A stretch of DNA of 15,781 nucleotides from Deltaproteobacteria bacterium (GTDB lineage: Bacteria; Desulfobacterota; DSM-4660; Desulfatiglandales; Desulfatiglandaceae): assembly GCA_021159525.1 (NCBI GenBank), contig JAGHEC010000002.1:1-15781 (forward strand). Direction: 5' to 3'. This document shows, piece by piece, positions 1 through 5,998 of this stretch. The position numbers were made by a program, and so were the translations under genes. The notes beneath the pieces were generated by a model, which was not told the DNA's origin, made no database searches, and was given only the letters and a program-made list of their open reading frames with translations. Each line of letters begins with the position of its first letter. The stretch's first letter is position 1.

Positions 1-50
1 CCCGAAGGGTGGGGTCTGAGTCGAGCGAAGCGAGCGAAAAAGAGACGGCG
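1..50. other. Unassigned sequence to the left of repeat copy 1
   Basis: This is where the left arm of repeat copy 1 should be, but it does not match the left arms of the other three copies. It contains two tandem 9-bp units at 22-30 and 31-39 that differ at one base (CGAGCGAAG then CGAGCGAAA). I see no gene in it. It may be a diverged or replaced left arm, or foreign sequence joined to a half repeat. Confidence 0.4.
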
Positions 51-106
51 CCCTCCCGGCAGTCGCGTCAGAAAAACCCTCCTGCCCCGGGTTATTGAGC
101 TGTTAC
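51..106 (+). repeat. Hairpin repeat family, copy 1 (right half)
   Basis: The 56 bases match the right half of copy 2 (1746-1801) at about 47 of 56 positions counted by eye. The match covers the tip CCCTCCCGGC, the block GTCGCGTCAGAA and the terminal inverted repeat TATTGAGCTGTTAC. Read on the minus strand, the arm GTAACAGCTCAATAACC followed by GGGGCAGGAGGGTTTTTC closely mirrors the left arm of copy 2. This shows that the full element is a long imperfect hairpin. The copy lies 62 bp downstream of the glycosyltransferase stop codon and has the same orientation as the other copies. Confidence 0.8.
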
Positions 107-168
107 ACCTTGGCTCTGTAACTCATTGAAATTATTCATTACCCGCACTTATTGAGAAGTTGCCTCAA

Positions 169-1308
169 CTACTCAACGAGCCCTGCATTTTGCCGTTCGG
201 CTTCCATCATGGCTTCACAAAGTTGTTTTTTGACCTTATATTCCATTGTTCCCGCCGCGAATTTTTCGGCAAGTCGGAAATATCTCCGGCTTTCGGGATA
301 ATTTCCAAGCCTGAAGTGGCAGGTGGCCAGGGAATCGTAGGCCTTGACATTGAATATGCAGATCTCGTAACAAACAGACACCCTGTTGAAATCCTGTTTT
401 TCTCCCCATGATATGAGTCTTTCAAAAAAGGGGATGGCTTCATCGTAGCGGTTTTCCTCCATAAGAAGCCGGCCCTTCAGCCAGTAGAGGTGGGGATTGT
501 CCAGAGAATAATCTATGGCCTCCTTCAGCAGCCGTTTAACCGGCTTTCCATGTTTGAGTCTCCATTCGATATAACAGATGTAGGAATATATTTCATGGAC
601 ATGAACGTGTTTCTTCTCCCTTACTACCTCGATCGCTCTTTTCCATGCATCTTCCGCCCGGGCCTCTTCCCCCAAATCCTCATAGACCGACCCTAAGTGA
701 GCCCAGCTATAAGCATTGTTCTCGTCCCTCTCTATCTCCCTGAGGAGAAGAGAGAGATTTCTCATGAGCTTTTCACTCTGATCAATATCGTAACCGAGAT
801 GATCCAGGAAAAGATCGCTGTACCCGATTTCTTTATTTTCGGAGGAAAGGGCTTTCTGAAGCCCTTCCCACAGGCTTTCATGAAAGATACCCTTGAAACG
901 TATTCGCGGATCATTTCGAAAGAGGCGAATCACCCACATTCCTGTCCACCGGCGCATCGGATGCATCAGGACATAATAGGCGATGTTGGAGGGGTTTTTA
1001 AGTAACAGCTCGATTCGTGAGCGAGAAATAGCGCGCAGTCTCTCGTCTGCGTCGATTGAAAGGATCCAGGCCCCTTTGGCCTGTTCAAGGACCTGGTTTC
1101 TGGCCGCCGAGAAATCATCGTTCCATGGGATATTGTAAACCCTTGCACCGAGGTCACGGGCAATATCCCGGGTCCGATCAGTTGACCCGGTGTCCCCGAC
1201 AACGATCTCGTCCACGGCATCCTTGATGGAAAGGAGACACCCTTCCAAGAATTCCTCTTCATCCCTGACAATCATGCAGGCAGAAATTAGTATCTCGTCT
1301 GTGGACAT
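169..1308 (-). CDS. Family 2 glycosyltransferase with C-terminal TPR repeats (SunS-like)
   Basis: This predicted cytoplasmic enzyme should transfer a sugar from a nucleotide sugar to an unknown acceptor. The GT-A/GT2 fold is evident in the first 150 of 379 residues: the start ACMIVRDEEEF (10-20), the nucleotide-binding DTGSTD (39-44), the metal-binding DxD-type DADE (86-89) and RLFRND...FKGIFHESL (128-146). This pattern is typical of the SunS/WaaE-like branch. From about residue 198 there are at least three TPR units (about 198-230, 271-301 and 321-353), which usually bind a protein partner or acceptor. There is no signal peptide or membrane segment. I chose the ATG at 1308 because AGGGCAGGTGGA lies directly upstream; an in-frame TTG at 1338 would add ten residues. 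The Tat-leader-like peptide gene ends 65 bp upstream, so the two are probably co-transcribed. The acceptor cannot be named from sequence. Confidence 0.85.
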   Translation of the reverse strand: MSTDEILISACMIVRDEEEFLEGCLLSIKDAVDEIVVGDTGSTDRTRDIARDLGARVYNIPWNDDFSAARNQVLEQAKGAWILSIDADERLRAISRSRIELLLKNPSNIAYYVLMHPMRRWTGMWVIRLFRNDPRIRFKGIFHESLWEGLQKALSSENKEIGYSDLFLDHLGYDIDQSEKLMRNLSLLLREIERDENNAYSWAHLGSVYEDLGEEARAEDAWKRAIEVVREKKHVHVHEIYSYICYIEWRLKHGKPVKRLLKEAIDYSLDNPHLYWLKGRLLMEENRYDEAIPFFERLISWGEKQDFNRVSVCYEICIFNVKAYDSLATCHFRLGNYPESRRYFRLAEKFAAGTMEYKVKKQLCEAMMEAERQNAGLVE

Positions 1309-1373
1309 TCCACCTGCCCTTGTTTTCCCAAGGTTCAAGAAAGCACAGAGTCGATTCCCGGACGGTTAATAAA

Positions 1374-1640
1374 TCATCTCATGGGTGAAACTGGAGGAAC
1401 TGGCGGCTTAGGCTTAACAGGCACAGGTATCCCCGTACCCGGACCAGCAGGGACGTCAAAACCATCCTTGCCATCAGCCCCCGCCTGATCCATGCCCATA
1501 CTGATCTTCAGCCCGTCCATTGAAAAGGAATTGATGACAGGGACGGCAAAGGCCGTTCCAACGACGACCTTCTTGATAAAATCCCTTCTCTTTTCATCCA
1601 GTCTTTCTAAAATTTCTTCATCTTCAAATTTCTTTTCCAT
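1374..1640 (-). CDS. Small Tat-leader-like protein with proline-rich tail
   Basis: The function is unknown. The 88-residue product has a charged, helix-prone N-terminus (1-17), then KRRDFIKK (17-24), which resembles the twin-arginine consensus with K in place of S/T. A hydrophobic stretch follows (about 25-39, VVVGTAFAVPVINSF). The C-terminal tail (about 65-88) is rich in Gly, Pro and Val, with alternating PVPVKPKPPVPP. It could be a Tat-exported peptide, a membrane-anchored peptide, or a leader-bearing substrate for neighbouring enzymes. ATG 1640 is preceded by purine-rich GAGAGGAGACAGGGAG. Repeat copy 2 begins 39 bp upstream of the start, so its transcript would carry the hairpin in its leader if it starts above it. 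The glycosyltransferase gene follows directly. There is no cysteine, which argues against a lanthipeptide- or sactipeptide-type core. Confidence 0.7.
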   Translation of the reverse strand: MEKKFEDEEILERLDEKRRDFIKKVVVGTAFAVPVINSFSMDGLKISMGMDQAGADGKDGFDVPAGPGTGIPVPVKPKPPVPPVSPMR

Positions 1641-1679
1641 AACTCCCTGTCTCCTCTCTGAAACACGCCTGAATTTAAG

Positions 1680-1801
1680 GTATCAGCTCAATAGTCAGGC
1701 GGATAACAGTGAACGTAGCACCGGGGCAGGAGGATTTTTCTTCCCCCCTCCCGGCGGTCGCGTCAGAAGAACCTTTCCGCCCCTATTTATTGAGCTATTA
1801 C
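1680..1801 (+). repeat. Hairpin repeat family, copy 2 (complete, 122 bp)
   Basis: The element is bounded by inverted termini: GTATCAGCTCAATA at 1680-1693 and TATTGAGCTATTAC at 1788-1801, which pair at 12 of 14 positions. The left arm carries GGATAACAGTGAACGTA and GGGGCAGGAGGATTTTTCTT. The tip is CCCTCCCGGCGGTCGCG, and the right arm is partly complementary to the left. It lies between the stop of the secreted-protein gene and the start of the small Tat-leader-like gene. I see no target-site duplication and no coding capacity. Confidence 0.85.
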
Positions 1802-1830
1802 GACAATCCCAAATTTGACCAAAAATTACA

Positions 1831-1843
1831 CGTGAACGGTTAC
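1831..1843 (+). repeat. 13-bp motif CGTGAACGGTTAC, copy A
   Basis: This 13-bp sequence occurs again, exactly and in inverted orientation, at 15640-15652. Each occurrence lies 29-40 bp outside a terminus of the hairpin repeat family. It is an imperfect palindrome that shares GTGAACG with the repeat's left arm. It may be the remains of another repeat or a binding site. Confidence 0.45.
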
Positions 1844-1850
1844 CCACATT

Positions 1851-4658
1851 CTACGGTGTTATATTCACATTTATGCTGTCATGATATAAAGGCTCATCCA
1901 AATTGCCATTCCTGTTATCCACTGCGAAATAAAAAGTGTAACCTCCGATCGGCAAATCGGATATATTCAAAACCTCAAATGGAGGTGTCAAGGTAAATAA
2001 AGGCCCTTGATAGGAAACCTCGAATCCTCGCAGCCATCTTCCCGTATCATCATAGAAATACCACCCGAAAGGAGTGTCTGCCACACACCACCAGTCTGCC
2101 GGTACACCAGGATAAATTCCTGGGTCAAGCTCTGTTGTTATGGAAAGAGTGTCACTTGTTGATATTGTAACAGGTCCATCCGAGCCATTGGCTTTGATGT
2201 CGGGGACAGGTGCATGTGGAGGAATATAGAAAACTTTGATATCGTCCAGGAACCAAACTCCATAATAATACCATCCTGCAGTCCAGTCAAAACGAAACCG
2301 GAGCAAAACCTCTGGTTGCCCTGCATAATCGTCTAAGTTAAGGACCTCCTGTACAAAATCTCCTGTGGAATAATTATCCCAATGATCATAGCTTCCATAT
2401 CGGCCCACCCAGTTCCAATTGGCGCCGCCATCGGTGGAGACCTCAACCCACAATACAAAGCTTTGGTCAAGCCGGTAATTATGCCAGAAGGTCAGGTAGT
2501 AGGAGCCATCTTTTGAAAGATCCAGGGATTGCTTCAGGGTCAAGTTGTTATTGCCGCCATAAGGGTCGTGGTTGCGGTTATCCCAAACATAAACGCTGTG
2601 GGTAGGACTCACACAACCATCTTCTGTAAGCTGCCATGGGTAATAAGCGGGATCAGGGATCCAGTTGCCAAGGCCGCTTTCGAGGTTGTCAGAAAAGATA
2701 ATTTGCCCTACGGTCATCTGTCGGCTAACTAATGGATAGTTAGGAGGAGCAACAGGAAATATGGGGGTTTCGGCATCTTGGGTCTCGGCCTGAATATTGT
2801 CTGCCCTTACAGAACAGGAATAGGTTTCACATTGGATCAGATCACTTCCAAAGTCATAGGTAACCAAGAGATAAACAGGGACATGCTGTTTTAGCAAAAT
2901 GCCGCAGGAGAGGTGGATTGAGCCGTCATCTTCCGCATAGCTGCCGCTATCCAAAAGTGTATCTGAGTCGTCTTTATATCCGTTGGCGTTCTCATCCAGC
3001 CACAGATTAACTCCGAACACATCCACTTTGTCATCGCCGGTGCCGGAAGCAGAGAGGTCTAAAGCATTGACGACAATGGGTACGGGTCCGTGATTTAAGA
3101 GTTTGTAGGACCCAATAGGCACATTCACCGCACCGGGTCCAACGTAGGCGTCTTTGATGCTCACACCGGAAACGAGTTCAAAATTCGCTTCCCATGGTTC
3201 GACGTAGGTGAAAATCTGGGCTTTGTCGTTGGGGTCGCCAGCCCCTCCTTCGTGCCAGACGGCATGGGTGGTGTCAAAAGCCCAGATGTTGTTTAAATGG
3301 CAGGACGAACCGCCGCCATCGGATTGGTGCAGCCAGGTTTTACCGCCATCGTAAGAAATGCGGGCCTTTCCGCCAAAAAGACCAAAACCCTTATCCAAAG
3401 AGGCAAAGTCCATATATTGAACAGCAACATCTGATATTTTCGTCCAGTCAAGGCCAGCGTCGCTGCTTTGATATAATCCGCCCGGCAAACTGGCATAACT
3501 GCCATAACCATCATAATTGGATACCCAGGCGGTATCGCCCACCATGGGCACATCGGCAGGACCATAGCCTGAGTTAGTCACTATGCTGTCATCCTGCGTT
3601 ACTGTCCAGTTGCCTGATGTATCCCGCAAGGCAACACGCCGTTCTCTCGGAGCCCCGCCAGAGTAAGGCGTAAAAAAGGCGATGGCTTTTCCATCGGGGT
3701 TTGCACCCAGACCGGTGCATCCTCCATACCGCTGTTCCCAATATGTTTTAAGGTCCCAGGTGGCGCCATAATTAGTGCTCTCCCAGATGGCATCATAAAA
3801 TCTACCATTGTATCCCTGGACATTTGCGCCAGTGGTGCCTGCTGCAATCAGGTGATTTGGACTTATCTGAGCAAACCGTTGAATACCGACGCAATAAGAG
3901 CCCGGTGGCAAAGGAAATATAGAGAATGACCAATTTTGTCCAGCATCATGGGTATAAAAAACTCCATCGTTAGGATTGTCAGAGGACATATGATGCAACT
4001 CCCTTCCCAAAACAACACCATGGTCCTGATCACTGAAATAAAAATTTCGGTTACCCTTTGGATAAACAGGATGTCCTTCTGCTCCCGGTTCCTCCCAGTG
4101 TCCTATTTCCTTCCAGGTATTTCCTCCATTCAGGGTTCGGTATAGTTCCATCCTCTCCGGGTCAATTTCTTCACCCCGGACACGGAACAGGATAAAGCCT
4201 GTCTGGTCACTTACAAAGTGAGGTGTCCATTCCCCGTAGCCAGTCTCGCCCCAATGCGGAGGATAACCTGCCAATTCATGCCAGTGATAAACCAAATCAA
4301 ACGATACACCGCTGATGGGAGTAGGACCAACATCACCCTGAAGCCTTTTGGAAGACTGAGTGAAGACATCCTGCCCGTCTTCCACCAGTAGTAGAGTGAC
4401 GGCGCCGGCAGGGACATCGGTTATTGTAAACTCACCGGTATTCCCGTCGACATCTGCTGAGATTTCTGTTCCTTCTACCCGCACCTTCATTCCCTCTATG
4501 TCGGGTTTCCAGCCCATATCCGAATCAGGAACAACCACTTCACCACTGACTGTAGTCCCTGCCCACAACACAGGAATAAAGACCCAAAACATCATAAAGA
4601 CCATAAAGACCACAAGCCCCTTAAACTTTAGATTTTTCAGTCTAAAATTAAAAGTCAT
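1851..4658 (-). CDS. Secreted Asp-box (BNR) protein with lectin/MAM-like domain
   Basis: This predicted exported protein of 935 residues has an unknown ligand. A Sec signal peptide is clear: a basic N-terminus, hydrophobic 14-32, and likely cleavage after LWA-33. Residues about 36-120 look like a carboxypeptidase-regulatory-type beta-sandwich (SGEVVVPDSD...GEFTITDVPAG). Residues about 130-485 hold at least five Asp-box motifs of S/T-x-D/N-x-G-x-x-W type (near 176-182, 236-243, 294-301, 398-405 and 435-442), the mark of BNR beta-propellers. A Ca-loop-like DENANGYKDD lies near 555-564. Residues about 655-810 resemble a MAM/concanavalin-like domain (FSDNLESGLGNW...WFLDDIKVF). The last 100 residues end in GGYTFYFAVDNRNGNLDE, a module common in secreted deltaproteobacterial proteins. 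No peptidase catalytic motif, LPXTG or exosortase tail is visible. A strong Shine-Dalgarno sequence (AAAGGAGGT) fixes the start. It lies downstream of the kinase gene, with a possible promoter of its own. Confidence 0.85.
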   Translation of the reverse strand: MTFNFRLKNLKFKGLVVFMVFMMFWVFIPVLWAGTTVSGEVVVPDSDMGWKPDIEGMKVRVEGTEISADVDGNTGEFTITDVPAGAVTLLLVEDGQDVFTQSSKRLQGDVGPTPISGVSFDLVYHWHELAGYPPHWGETGYGEWTPHFVSDQTGFILFRVRGEEIDPERMELYRTLNGGNTWKEIGHWEEPGAEGHPVYPKGNRNFYFSDQDHGVVLGRELHHMSSDNPNDGVFYTHDAGQNWSFSIFPLPPGSYCVGIQRFAQISPNHLIAAGTTGANVQGYNGRFYDAIWESTNYGATWDLKTYWEQRYGGCTGLGANPDGKAIAFFTPYSGGAPRERRVALRDTSGNWTVTQDDSIVTNSGYGPADVPMVGDTAWVSNYDGYGSYASLPGGLYQSSDAGLDWTKISDVAVQYMDFASLDKGFGLFGGKARISYDGGKTWLHQSDGGGSSCHLNNIWAFDTTHAVWHEGGAGDPNDKAQIFTYVEPWEANFELVSGVSIKDAYVGPGAVNVPIGSYKLLNHGPVPIVVNALDLSASGTGDDKVDVFGVNLWLDENANGYKDDSDTLLDSGSYAEDDGSIHLSCGILLKQHVPVYLLVTYDFGSDLIQCETYSCSVRADNIQAETQDAETPIFPVAPPNYPLVSRQMTVGQIIFSDNLESGLGNWIPDPAYYPWQLTEDGCVSPTHSVYVWDNRNHDPYGGNNNLTLKQSLDLSKDGSYYLTFWHNYRLDQSFVLWVEVSTDGGANWNWVGRYGSYDHWDNYSTGDFVQEVLNLDDYAGQPEVLLRFRFDWTAGWYYYGVWFLDDIKVFYIPPHAPVPDIKANGSDGPVTISTSDTLSITTELDPGIYPGVPADWWCVADTPFGWYFYDDTGRWLRGFEVSYQGPLFTLTPPFEVLNISDLPIGGYTFYFAVDNRNGNLDEPLYHDSINVNITP

Positions 4659-4665
4659 AGCTCAT

Positions 4666-4674
4666 ACCTCCTTT
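4666..4674 (-). promoter_or_regulatory. Strong Shine-Dalgarno sequence for the secreted protein gene
   Basis: On the minus strand this reads AAAGGAGGT, 7 nt before ATG 4658. It is the best ribosome binding site in the window and decides the start codon. Confidence 0.8.
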
Positions 4675-4697
4675 CAGGAGCCCGAATTACAATTTAA

Positions 4698-4725
4698 GCT
4701 ATAATTTCATCACCCCGGAAGTCAA
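4698..4725 (-). promoter_or_regulatory. Candidate sigma70-type promoter for the secreted protein gene
   Basis: On the minus strand TTGACT (4720-4725) and TATAGC (4698-4703) are separated by 16 bp. The -35 box overlaps the stop codon of the kinase gene. The predicted start would give a leader of about 33 nt to ATG 4658. This is a match by eye only; AT-rich intergenic DNA can produce such matches by chance. Confidence 0.4.
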
Positions 4726-5576
4726 GCCAAAAGTTCCTTAAGCAATAGGACGGCCCTGTCCAAGTCGCCAAAATGAATGATAAAATTGTCGGTCATTTCC
4801 ACAACATGGCATAACTGGGCAATCTGGCTTTCAGGATTGGCAGCAAAATCAGAAGCTTGCAGCATGAGCTTCTGCGCCAGCAACCATTTGGGACACTCCT
4901 CGATCTCTGTCCTTTCCTGATGGCGGGGTTCCAGGTAGAAGATGGCGTCCAGCTTTCCCGTGGTAATCTGCCAGTCAAAACCCGCATCTGTCGGATCAAA
5001 GAAACAGAACCTGCCCCCGTAATAGGCAGGGTATGAAGTGAGCTTATCATATATGAGAGCTATTTGAGGCACCAATGAAGGGGTCCCCTCTTTCAAATGG
5101 AATTTCCTTGGAAACGGTATTGCATCCGATCCCCGGAGCAGAATTGTTTCATCCCCATAGATTGACGCATCTTCAAAAAGGAGCCGTGTCACCAAGGTCG
5201 TTTTGCCTGCACCCTTGTCCCCTGCGAGCAAAAAACGCTTGCCCCCCAAAGACCCGCTTGCGGCATGTATCTTGATAAGCTCTCTCATGTGCCAGGAGAC
5301 ACGAAAATTAATCAATTCATGGAGATAGAGAGTGACCCATTCGGCATCAGTGGAGGAAACAAGTTCTTCTCCCTGTTCAAGGATTACATATTCCCCTTCT
5401 TTTTGGGGAACTTCAATTGTCAGGGCCCCGGAAACAGGGAAACTGTCCTTTGCATGGACTTTGATATCCTGAACTCTATGGTCAAGCTCATTACTATTTG
5501 TTATTATTTGAATTTTTATGCCGAGGATGGTAAACTCGGTTTTTAATCTGATTTTCTCAGGCCCCTTTCTCAACAT
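4722..5576 (-). CDS. HprK-related P-loop kinase (serine kinase-like)
   Basis: This is a predicted cytoplasmic ATP-dependent kinase with the HPr kinase C-terminal fold. Of 284 residues, 92-175 carry the signature region: FRVSWHMRELIKIHAASG, with H104 placed like the conserved His before the P-loop in HprK; a Walker A GDKGAGKTT (119-127); an acidic pair GDE (141-143) where HprK has its Walker B; and LKEGTPSLVPQ (161-171). The HprK N-terminal domain and its signature loop are not visible, and no ptsH gene is nearby, so sugar-PTS regulation is unlikely. Stand-alone HprK-like proteins of this kind occur in peptide-modification loci; one in a lasso-peptide cluster phosphorylates the precursor. The start ATG 5576 has only a weak AAAGATAAG ahead of it, and repeat copy 3 ends 24 bp upstream. 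The substrate is unknown; the secreted protein or the small leader-like peptide downstream are the obvious candidates. Confidence 0.8.
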   Translation of the reverse strand: MLRKGPEKIRLKTEFTILGIKIQIITNSNELDHRVQDIKVHAKDSFPVSGALTIEVPQKEGEYVILEQGEELVSSTDAEWVTLYLHELINFRVSWHMRELIKIHAASGSLGGKRFLLAGDKGAGKTTLVTRLLFEDASIYGDETILLRGSDAIPFPRKFHLKEGTPSLVPQIALIYDKLTSYPAYYGGRFCFFDPTDAGFDWQITTGKLDAIFYLEPRHQERTEIEECPKWLLAQKLMLQASDFAANPESQIAQLCHVVEMTDNFIIHFGDLDRAVLLLKELLA

Positions 5577-5600
5577 GACTTATCTTTCGTAAAAAACAGA

Positions 5601-5731
5601 GTAACAGCTCAATATTTAGGGGAAGCACAGTGAACGTACGGCCTGGGGAGGAGGATTTTTCTTCCGCTCCGGGCCTCCGGGCTGGTCTCGCTTAAGAAAG
5701 GCCATTTTGCCCCTGTTCATCGAGCTATTAC
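5601..5731 (+). repeat. Hairpin repeat family, copy 3 (complete, 131 bp)
   Basis: The termini are GTAACAGCTCAATA (5601-5614) and the inverted ATCGAGCTATTAC ending at 5731. The left arm holds CAGTGAACGTAC and GGGGAGGAGGATTTTTCTT. The tip differs from copies 1 and 2: 24 bp at 5666-5689 are identical to 15758-15781 of copy 4 and include the palindromic CCGGGCCTCCGGG. It lies in the leader of the kinase gene, 24 bp from its start codon. I see no target-site duplication. Confidence 0.85.
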
Positions 5732-5998
5732 GTTCAAGGCAAAGATCCTGATTATTATTTTTACACCAAGTTATTCAGGGGGAAGCGCCGGGATCTTATA
5801 TTCGTTTGTGAATTGACATATTATACGGGTTCTTGCATCCGCAACGCCGGAACCATACTCAGGATGTCGAAGTGGAAAAATTTCACTTTTCCAGCCTCTC
5901 CAACGAGCAAATGCTCCTCCATGTGCGCTTTCACCCGCGGTCAGGTTCAGGGCAGCGCTCTTTGTAGGGGCCGCCGAAGCAAGAATTCGGCCGTTGCA
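5732..5998. other. Gene-free stretch between recD and repeat copy 3
   Basis: With the repeat this forms a 422-bp gap between recD and the kinase gene. I find no convincing gene. It holds widely spaced inverted repeats AAGATCC (5742-5748) and GGATCTT (5791-5797), and an isolated minus-strand TATAAT (5820-5825) without a good -35 box. It also holds a small bulged palindrome at 5871-5892 around GGAAAA...TTTTCC, and a 6-bp hairpin GCCGAA/TTCGGC at 5973-5991 just past the recD stop. None has a U-tract, so no intrinsic terminator can be called. Confidence 0.5.

Noticed and set aside
1851..4658. Sialidase or peptidase activity of the Asp-box protein
   Set aside because: Asp-boxes occur in many non-catalytic propellers. 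The Arg triad and FRIP motif of sialidases and a HExxH peptidase motif are not visible.
4722..5576. Bona fide HPr kinase/phosphorylase (hprK)
   Set aside because: The HprK N-terminal domain and signature motif are missing and no HPr or PTS gene is nearby; only the kinase fold is supported.
1680..5731. Composite transposon bounded by copies 2 and 3
   Set aside because: The copies are in the same orientation, no transposase lies between them, and I see no target-site duplication at either.
5813..5826. Plus-strand TTGACA with TATTAT directly after it
   Set aside because: The two boxes are adjacent rather than about 17 bp apart, and no plus-strand gene follows.
5973..5991. Possible recD terminator (GCCGAA/TTCGGC hairpin)
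   Set aside because: The stem is only 6 bp and no U-tract follows on the minus strand, so it is not called as a terminator.
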